Under the pieces are notes generated by a model. It was not told where the DNA came from. It did not search any database and saw only the letters and a list, made by a program, of their open reading frames with translations. Shown in pieces: positions 12,520 to 20,548 of a stretch of 20,548 nucleotides of DNA (the stretch's first letter is position 1; each line of letters begins with the position of its first letter). The translations under genes were made by a program, and so were the position numbers. This DNA is from Candidatus Pacearchaeota archaeon. GTDB taxonomy: Archaea > Nanobdellota > Nanobdellia > Pacearchaeales > GW2011-AR1. The stretch spans positions 1 to 20,548 of the forward strand of contig NYZR01000033.1 in assembly GCA_002687255.1 (NCBI GenBank), in the 5' to 3' direction.

Positions 12520-14384
12520 ACGTTGACTCAAAAAAAGCGTTCTTATTCATTATCTTAGCGGCCACCCTCAGTCTACTTATTCTAACAAACACCTTCACCC
12601 ATGTTCGTTCTTCACTAACAGACCAACTCCACACCTCAAGAACACCACTAGACAACATCTTGATCATTGCAATAGATGATGAAAGCATTCAATCGATAGG
12701 CCGCTGGCCTTGGTCACGAGACGTTCTAGCAACACTCCTCCCCACACTAAGAGGAGCGAAAGCTATTGGGGTGGACATCTCCTTCTTAGAACCTTCAGAA
12801 AACGACCTTGCCCTCACTACTATCATCAACAACCAAAAAAACATCATCCTAGCAGCAGAAGTCAACAAAGGCAAACTCTACAATCCCATCTTCCAGACAG
12901 ACTACGGCTACGTCAATCTCATCACCGACCCAGATGGAATCACTCGTTCCGTATCCACGACCCTCCACGAGGAAACAAAACCATTCGCTTTCGCTATCCA
13001 AGAAAAAGCATTCCCGAACACCGAGAAAGAAAACCAGCTCTTGCATATCAATTTCATCGGCCCCCCCGAAACATTCCACACCATTCCATTCAAACAAGCC
13101 TTGGAAAATCCTCCAGACGCCAAGGATAAAATCGTGCTCATCGGTGCCACAGCGCCTGACCTACACGACACGTTCTTCGTTCCCACCTCTCATGGAATCG
13201 CTATGGCGGGAGTTGAGATCCACGCCACCATCCTCCAAAATCTCATTCTGGAAAACGGCCTAACTCATCAATCCAATACATCCCTTATCATCTCAACTCT
13301 TTTAGCAGCAACACTTGGCTTCTTTGTGCTCTCAAAAAGAAAACCACATACCCTCGTGCCACTGACGCCTGCAATCATCGTGGCCTACATCTTTCTAGCC
13401 ATCCACCTCGCAAAGCAAGCTTTCATCCTTGACCTCTTCTTTCCGTCACTCGCTCTGCTCCTAGCAACAGGCCTAGGCGTCGCACACAACTACCTCCAAG
13501 AAAAACAACATTCTGCTCACTTGACCGACGCCTTCGGTCGCTACGTGAGTAAAGACCTCCTCCAAGAAATAATTAATCGCAAGCACGAACTCAAACTCGG
13601 GGGTGCAAAACGCACCATCACCATTTTCTTTAGTGACATCCGGGGTTTTACAACCTTGTCAGAACAACTTAGTCCAGAAGACCTCGTCCACCTCGTCAAC
13701 GAATACCTCACCGTCATGACCAAAACGATCATCGACTCCAAAGGCACCATAGACAAATTCATCGGCGACGCTATCATGGCCTTCTGGAATGCCCCCCTCC
13801 TTCAAAAAAACCATGCCAAACTTGCTTGCACCTCTGCGATAAAACAGATCCGTGCCCTAGAAAAACTCAAGAAATCTTGGGCAAAACGAAACCTCCCCAA
13901 GATTAATATCGGTTGTGGCATCCACACAGGAGAAGCCCTCATAGGGAACATGGGTTCTGAGGACAGGTTCGATTACACAGCAATGGGAGATACCATCAAC
14001 CTAGGTTCACGGCTCGAAGGCCTGACAAAACCATACGGCGTTTCCATCATCATCTCCGAATCCACAAAACAACTCCTCAAAAATTCCTTCCTGTGCAGAA
14101 AACTCGACAGCGTGAAAGTCAAAGGCAAGACCAAGCCAGTCGACATCTACGAACTCTGTCTCACCAAAACACCAAAAGAAACATCCTTCATCAAACTGTA
14201 TGAGCAAGCACTCAACCATTATTTCAAACAAAACTTCACCAAAGCCCTCGCCCGGTTCAAACAAGCCCTCAAGAAAAAGCCATCAGACCTCGCCACCCAA
14301 ATTATGATTGACCGCTGTGAAACCTACAAAAGATCTCCTCCAAAAAAAGACTGGGACGGCGGGTTTGAGATGACTAGTAAGTGA
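12516..14384 (+). CDS. CHASE2-domain class III adenylate/guanylate cyclase
   Basis: 622 aa. One membrane helix (8-26), CHASE2 sensor (about 30-250: IDDESIQSIGRWPWSRDVLA, AKAIGVDISFLEP, KIVLIGATAPDLHDTFFVPT), and three membrane helices (256-274, 279-299, 303-326). The cyclase domain (about 365-545) is intact: metal ligands Asp374 (FFSDIRGFT) and Asp418 (KFIGDAIMAFWN), Lys414 and Asp492 as ATP-type specificity residues, and Asn495 and Arg499 (MGDTINLGSRLEG) for the transition state. A C-terminal TPR-like helix pair (LYEQALNHYFKQNFTKALAR) and WDGGFEM end are usual in this architecture. It makes cAMP, by residue prediction. FecR plus CHASE2-cyclase is a bacterial-style unit, so transfer into the archaeon is likely. 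Confidence 0.93.
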   Translation: MNVDSKKAFLFIILAATLSLLILTNTFTHVRSSLTDQLHTSRTPLDNILIIAIDDESIQSIGRWPWSRDVLATLLPTLRGAKAIGVDISFLEPSENDLALTTIINNQKNIILAAEVNKGKLYNPIFQTDYGYVNLITDPDGITRSVSTTLHEETKPFAFAIQEKAFPNTEKENQLLHINFIGPPETFHTIPFKQALENPPDAKDKIVLIGATAPDLHDTFFVPTSHGIAMAGVEIHATILQNLILENGLTHQSNTSLIISTLLAATLGFFVLSKRKPHTLVPLTPAIIVAYIFLAIHLAKQAFILDLFFPSLALLLATGLGVAHNYLQEKQHSAHLTDAFGRYVSKDLLQEIINRKHELKLGGAKRTITIFFSDIRGFTTLSEQLSPEDLVHLVNEYLTVMTKTIIDSKGTIDKFIGDAIMAFWNAPLLQKNHAKLACTSAIKQIRALEKLKKSWAKRNLPKINIGCGIHTGEALIGNMGSEDRFDYTAMGDTINLGSRLEGLTKPYGVSIIISESTKQLLKNSFLCRKLDSVKVKGKTKPVDIYELCLTKTPKETSFIKLYEQALNHYFKQNFTKALARFKQALKKKPSDLATQIMIDRCETYKRSPPKKDWDGGFEMTSK

Positions 14385-14410
14385 TTATTCAGATGAGCAA
14401 GCTAGAAGAC

Positions 14411-14890
14411 TTATTCGGAAACTGTTTGCCCACGGGCCCTCAAAGCACGAACCCCTTCATAAGCTCCACTAGCAAGATTAGCAAGAACAAACGCTCCAAT
14501 CGTGTTTTTCAAAGGAGCTCCATTTCCTTGAAAGGCTAGTTCCGAGAAAGTATACCCAGCACCCAAAACACCCTCGGCAAGGAGGAGAAGACTTGTGGCA
14601 GCAGTAGCAGTATCGGAACAGAGAAATTCAGGATTATAACGATCACAATTCTCCACTGCGCTCACATCTTCTCTATCAGCACGTTGAATGTAATGAATTC
14701 CGTCACTCCATTTTCTAACCTGCGTTGGCAATGTTAGTGCGCCAGCAACTACCTTCGCATTCATCTGAGCAACCAACTTTCCAAAACGATAAATGGGGGC
14801 AAGGATGCGCTCCTCTACAGCCGCTCCAATTCTCTCATCAAGGGGCGTTCTTTTAGCTTTCTCAGCACGAAGATCATCTATACTTTGCAT
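14411..14890 (-). CDS. Unknown small membrane protein, 159 aa
   Basis: Start at the ATG at 14890 (MQSIDDLRAEKA), 26 nt from the TTTAAA box. An in-frame ATG at 14911 is too close to the box. The N-terminal 75 residues are amphipathic (IGAAVEERILAPIYRFGKLV, KVVAGALTLPTQVRKW). Two hydrophobic Gly/Ala-rich segments follow (ATAATSLLLLAEGVLGAGYT and NTIGAFVLANLASGAYEGV). Two Cys (CDRYNPEFLC) just before the first segment may form a disulfide. Not recognised; similar in plan to 467-1003. It converges with the cyclase gene. Confidence 0.6.
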   Translation of the reverse strand: MQSIDDLRAEKAKRTPLDERIGAAVEERILAPIYRFGKLVAQMNAKVVAGALTLPTQVRKWSDGIHYIQRADREDVSAVENCDRYNPEFLCSDTATAATSLLLLAEGVLGAGYTFSELAFQGNGAPLKNTIGAFVLANLASGAYEGVRALRARGQTVSE

Positions 14891-14913
14891 ACAAAAAGTA
14901 TAAATCAACACTA

Positions 14914-14919
14914 TTTAAA
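14914..14919 (-). promoter_or_regulatory. TATA box of the gene at 14890
   Basis: TTTAAA is centred 26.5 nt upstream of the ATG at 14890 and decides the start. Confidence 0.55.
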
Positions 14920-14990
14920 CCTTTCTATTTGTCACCCCTATAAAGAAACAACTAATCAAAGAGAAAATTACTAAGAAAAATAGTAAAATA

Positions 14991-14998
14991 TATAAATA
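14991..14998 (+). promoter_or_regulatory. TATA box of the vapBC operon
   Basis: TATAAATA is centred about 24 nt upstream of the ATG at 15018, inside a very A/T-rich stretch (14935-15012). Operator sites for VapB autoregulation would be expected here, but no clear inverted repeat is visible. Confidence 0.55.
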
Positions 14999-15017
14999 CT
15001 AAAAATAACACTATCCC

Positions 15018-15269
15018 ATGACACAAGAAGTAACCATAACAAGAGGGGGTCAGATCACCCTTACAAAAAACCTAAGAGAAAAAATGAATGTCCATGAAGG
15101 GGACAAAGTTGTTCTCAACTTCGTGGACGGTTCTGTCATGGTAAGCAAAAAAAACCCCTCAGTATTCAAAAACATAGAAGGTTTTCTACCGGAAAGATTT
15201 GAGAACACACTAAAGAAAATAAGATCGGATGAGGAAGAGAGATTGAGAAGATTGGGAATAATTCCATGA
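15018..15269 (+). CDS. vapB: VapB-type antitoxin, AbrB/SpoVT DNA-binding fold
   Basis: 83 aa. Residues 1-45 are a swapped-hairpin AbrB domain (VTITRGGQITLTKNLREKMN, VHEGDKVVLNFVDGSVMVSK), which binds operator DNA and represses the operon. Residues 50-83 form the acidic-basic tail that wraps the toxin (FLPERFENTLKKIRSDEEER). It ends in an ATGA overlap with vapC. The pair is more A/T-rich than neighbouring genes, in line with a recently acquired toxin-antitoxin module. Confidence 0.88.
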   Translation: MTQEVTITRGGQITLTKNLREKMNVHEGDKVVLNFVDGSVMVSKKNPSVFKNIEGFLPERFENTLKKIRSDEEERLRRLGIIP

Positions 15270-15694
15270 AAATCATCATTGACACATCCATCCTCGTAGA
15301 ATTAGATCGCAAAAACAAGACAATTATTTCCCTCTTGGGAAAATTGATAGAAAATGATGTAGAAATCTTGATAAGCACAGTTACCATATCTGAAATCCTA
15401 ACCGGAGTCCACTTAAGGAAAGATTCTCTAAGGGCATTAAACGAAACAAGGAGTATCCTTTCTCAATTTTATTGGAAAGATCTGGACGCAAACACGGCAA
15501 AGAAAATCGCAGAATATCTCTCCTACCTCATAAGCAAAGGAGAGAAAATAGAATACCAAGATGTCGTCATAGCTGCTAGCTGCACAACAACATCCTCAGA
15601 CTATTTACTAACACTAAATACAAAACATTTCAAAAGAATACCTCAGATAAGACAAAAAGTAATTGATCCTAAAGCATTAGCAAAGCTAATCTAA
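15266..15694 (+). CDS. vapC: VapC-type PIN-domain ribonuclease toxin
   Basis: 142 aa, usual for VapC. All acidic PIN residues are present: Asp6 (IIIDTSILVELD), Glu43 (ISEILTGV) and Asp99 (EYQDVVIAA), plus Asn118 in the final TLNTKHF motif. It should be an active Mg-dependent RNase, typically cutting tRNA or rRNA, held inactive by VapB. Its stop overlaps the stop of the opposing rtcB by 3 nt within CTAA. Confidence 0.92.
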   Translation: MKIIIDTSILVELDRKNKTIISLLGKLIENDVEILISTVTISEILTGVHLRKDSLRALNETRSILSQFYWKDLDANTAKKIAEYLSYLISKGEKIEYQDVVIAASCTTTSSDYLLTLNTKHFKRIPQIRQKVIDPKALAKLI

Positions 15695-16854
15695 TCCCTC
15701 CGCTTAGTCCCCTTCCAATTCATAACCGGAGTCAAAACCCCCAAAGACCGAACACTCTTCTTCTGAGCTTTCATAACCTCATCAATCGGTTTGTAAGCCT
15801 GCGGCGCCTCATCCAACGTCTCCTCAGCAACACAGCCAACCACACCAGACATCGACTCAGAAAACTCCTTCATACTAATCTCCTTCCTCGCCTTCGTCCT
15901 AGACATAACCCTTCCAGCTCCATGAGAAGAACTCGACAAAAACTCCTTCGCCCCCTTACCTTCAACAAGAAAAGACCCATCCCGCATATTAGCAGGAATC
16001 ACACCTCGTTCTCCTCGTTTAGCAGGAGTAGCCCCCTTCCGATGCACCCACAACCCTCGTTCCTTGATCGCATGGTTATGATTCTTATTCACCCACATCT
16101 CCCATCGAACCTCTCGACCCAACACACTCCCCAATGCCCCAACCGCCTTCCTAATAATCTCCAACCGATTCTCCAACGCAAAACCCAAAGCAAACGCCAA
16201 CAAGTGCACATACTCCTTCCCTTCCTCCGAATCAACATCTAAAGGAGCAGTCTTCTCGTAATCTTTCTTCTCACCAGAACTCTTCTGCATATACAATTCC
16301 GCCGCTTTCCAACCCACCCCTCTCGAGCCGGAATGAACCACAAACCACAAATCCGAACCCGTGGCAGTAGCCAACTCCACAAAATGATTTCCATGCCCCA
16401 AACTCCCCAAATGCCGCTCAGCTTTCCCACTCTTCAAAAACTGTAAAACTCCACGATCATGCGGCCCGGCTTCAAAATCCGCAACAAGTCCATCAAAAGC
16501 CTTCTTCCCCTCATCACTTAACTCTCCAACACCAGAGATCTCACCAAGACCCATGGGAACAGCATCTCTTACAGCACCATAAATTTCAGCTTCTTTATCA
16601 CTTATTTCCTTCCGTAATGATTTCCCTTTCAATTTCACAGCAGTCATTCCACACCCAATATCATACCCGACCCAACTCGGCACGACTTTCCCCTCAGTAA
16701 CCAAAACCGAACCAATCGGAGCCACATACCCTGAATGCGCATCCGGCATCAACGCCGCCTTCACCACAAAATCCTCAGAGTAACAACTCTGAAACTGCCC
16801 CATCGTCGCCGCATCAGGATTGAGTGCATGATTGTAAATTTCTTTCTTTGCCAT
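15691..16854 (-). CDS. rtcB: RtcB-type RNA ligase (3'-phosphate/5'-OH), short form
   Basis: 387 aa from the ATG at 16854. Uses GTP and Mn to join RNA 2',3'-cyclic phosphate or 3'-phosphate ends to 5'-OH ends, the last step of archaeal tRNA splicing and of RNA repair. Metal and active-site motifs are intact: GYDIGCGM (Asp65, Cys68), LGHGNHFVE (His157), HSGSRG (His174), NKNHNHA, HRKGATPA, and SSSHGAGRVMSR with the guanylylated His311. It is shorter than typical archaeal RtcB (about 480 aa) and resembles compact bacterial forms, so it may be a second, repair-type paralogue. The start is fixed by the TATA-like box at 16875-16882. Translation further upstream is possible but would overlap that box. 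Confidence 0.93.
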   Translation of the reverse strand: MAKKEIYNHALNPDAATMGQFQSCYSEDFVVKAALMPDAHSGYVAPIGSVLVTEGKVVPSWVGYDIGCGMTAVKLKGKSLRKEISDKEAEIYGAVRDAVPMGLGEISGVGELSDEGKKAFDGLVADFEAGPHDRGVLQFLKSGKAERHLGSLGHGNHFVELATATGSDLWFVVHSGSRGVGWKAAELYMQKSSGEKKDYEKTAPLDVDSEEGKEYVHLLAFALGFALENRLEIIRKAVGALGSVLGREVRWEMWVNKNHNHAIKERGLWVHRKGATPAKRGERGVIPANMRDGSFLVEGKGAKEFLSSSSHGAGRVMSRTKARKEISMKEFSESMSGVVGCVAEETLDEAPQAYKPIDEVMKAQKKSVRSLGVLTPVMNWKGTKRRD

Positions 16855-16874
16855 ACCAAAAAAAGAGAAAGCAC

Positions 16875-16882
16875 CTATAAGA
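16875..16882 (-). promoter_or_regulatory. TATA-like box of rtcB
   Basis: On the minus strand this reads TCTTATAG, centred about 24.5 nt upstream of the ATG at 16854. It is weaker than the other boxes here. Confidence 0.4.
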
Positions 16883-16907
16883 ACCTTCCTTCTGGACAAA
16901 GAGAAAG

Positions 16908-16915
16908 CATAAAAA
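16908..16915 (+). promoter_or_regulatory. TATA box of the pilin-like operon
   Basis: GCATAAAA is centred about 25 nt upstream of the ATG at 16937. Confidence 0.45.
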
Positions 16916-16936
16916 GAAAGAAATCAATAAACCCCT

Positions 16937-17671
16937 ATGTCGAAAAGAGGGCAGGTCATGATCTTCGTTCTTGTAGCTTTAGTAGTAATAGCAGCGATAA
17001 TCATCCTTCTCCTCATCAGAAGCCCACAAGAAGAAGACCGACCAACCACATTTCCAACCGCAGAACTAGAAAATGCAATAGAAACCTGCATAGAGGAAAA
17101 TGCAAGAGGCGCAATCAACAAGCTAAAATCACAGGGAGGATTCCTAAATGAAGAAGATGCACCCCTTGGCATACTCGAGGTTGACTCCGATCAGGGCATA
17201 ATCTACCGAACAGCTTACGGATTTAAAGAAGGGAGGTCCAACATAATCTCAAATGAGGGGCTAACCTTTCAGATAGAGCGATATGTGGATGAAACGCTTC
17301 CCCGTTGCGCAAATCTCGAAAGGCCAGGGTATACAATTCAGGGATCACCCCAAACAACTGCATCCCTATCAGAAGAACAGCTCTCATTAGTAGTTTCCTA
17401 CCAAGTAACCTTGAAAAAGGGAGAAGCCTCCGCCAGAACAAAAGAACTTTACGAGAAAACAATCTCCACCCAGATAGAGGAGATGCGCCGAACCGCAGAA
17501 ATCGTTGCAAGATCTCAAGAAGAAAATGAAGGGCTCCTAGATCTCGCAGAAACACTCTCAACAGAACTAAACATCCAACTCGTGCCAATCAACGAGCAAA
17601 ACACCATCTTTATAATCTACAGCAGTGAAGGAAAACCTGGATTCACATTTGCAAGTGAGGCTTCCACATGA
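16937..17671 (+). CDS. Type IV pilin-like membrane protein, 244 aa
   Basis: The N-terminus MSKRGQVMIFVLVALVVIAA has the class III (type IV pilin-like) form: basic residues, a KRGQ cleavage-type site, then a 22-residue hydrophobic helix. DPANN genomes contain many such KGQ-start proteins. The extracellular part (30-244) has two Cys (CIEEN, LPRCANLERPG), a central beta region (LSLVVSYQVTLKKGEASA) and a long amphipathic helix (ELYEKTISTQIEEMRRTAEI). It is much longer than a minor pilin. The ATGA overlap with the next gene suggests a joint role at the surface, perhaps anchoring or exporting the caspase-like partner; that is inference. Confidence 0.75.
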   Translation: MSKRGQVMIFVLVALVVIAAIIILLLIRSPQEEDRPTTFPTAELENAIETCIEENARGAINKLKSQGGFLNEEDAPLGILEVDSDQGIIYRTAYGFKEGRSNIISNEGLTFQIERYVDETLPRCANLERPGYTIQGSPQTTASLSEEQLSLVVSYQVTLKKGEASARTKELYEKTISTQIEEMRRTAEIVARSQEENEGLLDLAETLSTELNIQLVPINEQNTIFIIYSSEGKPGFTFASEAST

Positions 17672-20243
17672 AAAAGAAAATCACACTCTGCATCCTGACC
17701 ATAATTCTTATCTCTTCACTATCACTAGCGGAGACAACCCCCTCACCAGAAACATTCAAGAAAGTCGGGGATCTATTCAATGCCCAAGGGGAAATCGAAG
17801 GATCTATAGAGATCAAGGGAGACCATGCCCACATAGAAGAGGCAGATGGGGAATATAGTATAGAGTCTGAAAATGAGGCATATACACTACGTATCGAAGG
17901 ACAAGAATTAGAAATACCTCCAAACACAATGACGGTCATAAATACAAAAAAAGGAAAATTGGTAACAGGATCAGAAAAGAGGAAGATAACAATAGAGCTT
18001 ATAGAAGAATCAGAAGGAACCCTTAGCCTCACGTCAGAATCCCTCGAAAAGAACGACATCTTGATTAACCTTCCGGATTATAACGAACTGAAAATCTTGC
18101 CGGAGGGAACCGAAAAAAAGGAAATAGAAATAAAAGAAGGATATCCTAGCATAACCGGTCACTCTTTCGAATATGAAGACAAATACTCATCACAGGCATT
18201 AGTTGTCAAACCACTCTCAACAATAGACTTGTCAGAGAACGGACTTTCGGGGAAGATGCAGTTCTTCAAGGACAAAGAAAGAAAGGATCTGCTCGGTGAA
18301 GTAAAGGGTGAAGACTTAAAAGTGGTATTTCACAAATCACCTTTCAGCAAGATAGGGAAAAACGTTGTGGCGTTTTCGCCGGAAGAAAAGAAGGTTTCAC
18401 TTTTCGGAACCATGGAATATCAAGATCCAGGAAAGCCACTTTTGACAACAACAGACGCACAAGTGATAATAGAAGAGGAAACCATTTCTTTCTTAGGGGG
18501 AAGGGGAATGATGAAGTCTCCAAAAGCAACGTTTATCATTGATGAAAGGGGGAAAATCCTCACCCGGGCCTACCTAAAAAAATACGAGGGCCCACCAATA
18601 GAAAAAGATTTTTTCTTAGAAACAAAAGACGTAAAGGCAAGTATACAAAAGAGTGGAATCTTTTCCATGGGGCCGAGCACCTCAAAATTATTTATCTCTA
18701 ATGCCATTCCCGATATATACAAACATCTTAGCGAGGAGAGGAAAAAGGTCTTTCTAGAACTAAAAAACAAATTCGGACTAGCAGACCTTTGGGCCGGGCA
18801 TCTAGCAGAAACAAGCCATCCCGTAAAAAGAATGGAGCCTTTCCTTAAAGAAGGAGTAGAACCATATCATGTCCCCGTGTTTCTGGAAGAATGGATTTCT
18901 ATCGACCAAGCCAAACCTTATTTCAAGATAGGAGAGAAAGGGGCATATCATATACGAGACAATCTTGAGTTCGGTATCAAACCAGAAGAGGTGGAACCCT
19001 ATCTCAAAGAAGGAATCACTCAAGCATATCAAAGACTGATCAAAGAAGGTGTTCCCATAGAGAGGGTGAAAGCATACCAGGAGAAATTAGAAGGAATGGG
19101 ATACCGGTGGGAAGAAGATGATCTTAGATGGGGAGGAAATTATGCCAACCTTCATGGAGCAGGAATCACACCGGAAGAACTACAGTCATATCAAGAGAAT
19201 TTGAAGAAAATATCTAAAGGAAATTTACCCGGAGCCATAAAAGCAATATCAGATATCCCCAAGGAGAAGGTAACCTCTTATGTAGATAAGGGAATGAAAA
19301 ACGGGCGGAAGATGCAGGAATTCTGGAAAAGAAACATTCAACCAGAAGAAGCAGAGAAAGAATACAGTATAAATCATGGAGGGGAAGTAATCTACCTCTA
19401 TCCAAAAAATGGTATCAAAAAGGAGGATATAGAAAACTACCCAACAATCTTAGCGAAGATGTCCAAAGATCCAGGATATGCAGGGAATCAAAATTCGCAG
19501 GTATCCCGTGCAGCTGAAGAGATAGCAGAACTCAAATTCGCAGGGATCACACAGGAAGAAGCAAACTCTCTCTCTGAAGAGGAAATCAAAGAAATAAAAG
19601 AAGAGGTCAAGGAACTCCGTATGCAAGAACTGGGCCTCACCATGCCTGGCCGCTATGATCCCCACACCCTAGACACACTTTACAGGAACACAAAGGCAAC
19701 AAAAGCAGAAAAACCAATAGCAATCATAGCCCTCAATAGAAACGACTGGAGTGGGGCATTCAAAGGAGACCAGAGGTATGCTCTCCTTCTTGACACCCAC
19801 CACACGATTGTAGTAGAAACAGATAATGACCAAGTCATAAAGGAAAGAATACAACAAATACGTCAAAGATTTAACAAGAAAGGGGCAATCTACCACCTTG
19901 GAGGACACGGTAGTTCGAGTGGAATTAGTTACGGCCCATCTGAAGACAGAGTGAACCATCTCCCTTTTGATTCTTATAGAATAGACAAAAAAGATACCCC
20001 CTTTTCCAAACCATCAAGGAAAACTCCCTTCCTGATGCAGACATAATTCTTGAGAGCTGTAGCACAGGAAAAGGGCAGGGGGCCATTGGGGAAGTCATCC
20101 ATAAGCAAACTGGAAGGAGGGTGTTCGCACCAACATGTCCCACATCATTAAGTGAAATCATCATAGACCCTACCACCAAAAGAGTGAAAAGGGTAAGCTA
20201 TGGTGGAACCTCATTCATTACTCGTGTCTATAAGAAAAATTAA
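17668..20243 (+). CDS. Large secreted caspase-like protease with a -1 frameshift before the catalytic Cys
   Basis: Residues 1-21 are a Sec signal peptide (KKKITLCILTIILISSLSLA-E). Residues 25-340 are beta-rich and unassigned. Roughly 380-620 hold degenerate helical repeats around GI.PEE...Y..G (GIKPEEVEPYLKEG, GVPIERVKAYQEKL, GITPEELQSYQENL, NGIKKEDIENYP). Residues 690-790 form a caspase/CHAT-like domain with His747 in YHLGGHGSSSG. The main frame stops at 20044, but the -1 frame carries straight on with DADIILESCSTGKGQGAIGE, placing the expected Cys (20058-20060), and ends at 20243. So one base is missing or a shift occurs between about 19987 and 20030, most likely in the A6, C5 or T4 runs at 19987-20005. 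The restored product is about 858 aa. Confidence 0.8.
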
Positions 20244-20269
20244 AAAATCCTACATAAACCTTTCCAAAA

Positions 20270-20548
20270 CTAAGGAGTAACCTGAGCACCAACGCCCTTC
20301 TTCAACTTCTCCCAATCAGCATAATTAAATGCAAACTCATCATTATTCAACCCGCCAGCCAAACTCTCAACTTCTCTCACAAAATCCTGCAACGCATACG
20401 AAATCCCCAACCTCACCGCATCCTTCCACCCATCCAATTGCCCGTAATGCACCTGAAACTGCCCCATAGTCCTCCGAAAAATCTTCTCCGTCACCGCCGT
20501 CTTCTTCAACATCAACGGCCCCGTTCGAGGCACACCCTTCTTCGCCTC
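20270..20548 (-). CDS. Partial unknown gene at the right edge (C-terminal 92 aa)
   Basis: The frame is open from the window edge to TAG at 20270-20272, so the start is outside. The visible part is mixed helical: KKGVPRTGPLMLKKTAVTEK, FRRTMGQFQVHYGQLDGWKD, then SYALQDFVREVESLAGGLN and FAFNYADWEKLKKGVGAQV. No motif is recognised. It converges with the caspase-like gene. The 26-bp gap holds an A6 run after that gene's stop and no clear hairpin. Confidence 0.6.
   Translation of the reverse strand, partial: EAKKGVPRTGPLMLKKTAVTEKIFRRTMGQFQVHYGQLDGWKDAVRLGISYALQDFVREVESLAGGLNNDEFAFNYADWEKLKKGVGAQVTP

Noticed and set aside
20223..20269. Poly-A rich tail after the caspase-like gene as a small gene or terminator hairpin
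   Set aside because: There is no start codon with a frame and no stable hairpin, only A runs.

Overview
The window is archaeal, most likely from a DPANN-type genome of the Woesearchaeota/Pacearchaeota kind. It encodes a thermosome and a canonical-position tRNA-Tyr intron. Most starts lie about 25-27 nt downstream of an A/T box (TTTAAA, TTTATAAA or CTTAAATAA), the spacing of leaderless archaeal transcripts. Several short membrane and pilin-like proteins also fit that group. The phylum is an inference from gene style; no 16S rRNA is present.

Layout. 1-1003 (-): a partial gene resembling a DPANN nucleotidyltransferase-associated protein, then an unknown membrane protein. 1053-3354 (+): tandem gtrA paralogues, a protein that looks like a degenerate PHP-fold hydrolase, and a YdjM-type membrane hydrolase. 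3404-3920 (+): tRNA-Gly(GCC) and tRNA-Val(UAC), each followed by about 120 nt of hairpins ending in a second copy of that tRNA's own 3' end. A 61-nt structured element then follows the Gly copy. 3969-4337 (+): coiled-coil protein with an Ada-like zinc site. 4338-6670 (-): unknown protein, thermosome, small acidic protein. 6750-7906 (-): tRNA-Tyr with intron, a second copy of the 61-nt element, and a methyltransferase-like gene split by a 111-bp inverted-repeat insertion. 7991-11589: unknown proteins, a secreted single-pass surface protein and a matrixin-like protease. 11641-14384 (+): FecR-domain protein and CHASE2-type class III nucleotidyl cyclase. 14411-16854: membrane protein (-), VapBC toxin-antitoxin (+), RtcB RNA ligase (-). 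16937-20243 (+): pilin-like protein and a large secreted caspase-like protein whose last exon-length part is in the -1 frame. 20270-20548 (-): partial unknown gene.

How parts fit. RtcB is the ligase that joins tRNA exons after intron cleavage, so it matches the split tRNA-Tyr. The FecR and cyclase genes overlap by 4 nt and read as one sensor unit. The pilin-like and caspase-like genes overlap by 4 nt in the same way. Two divergent gene pairs (1003/1053 and 11589/11641) each appear to be driven from one palindromic TTTATAAA box halfway between the two start codons.

The most novel material is RNA-level. The 61-nt element occurs twice behind tRNA 3' ends. Its core is identical at 41 of 42 positions and its 10-bp outer stem carries five compensatory base-pair changes. 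It has the geometry of an archaeal H/ACA guide RNA: a K-loop-like GA/UGA apex, a 9-bp upper stem, a two-sided pocket, and an ACA/ATA box 16 nt from the pocket. The split T-arm copies behind tRNA-Gly and tRNA-Val are a second structured family with matching hairpin order and spacing but different sequence.
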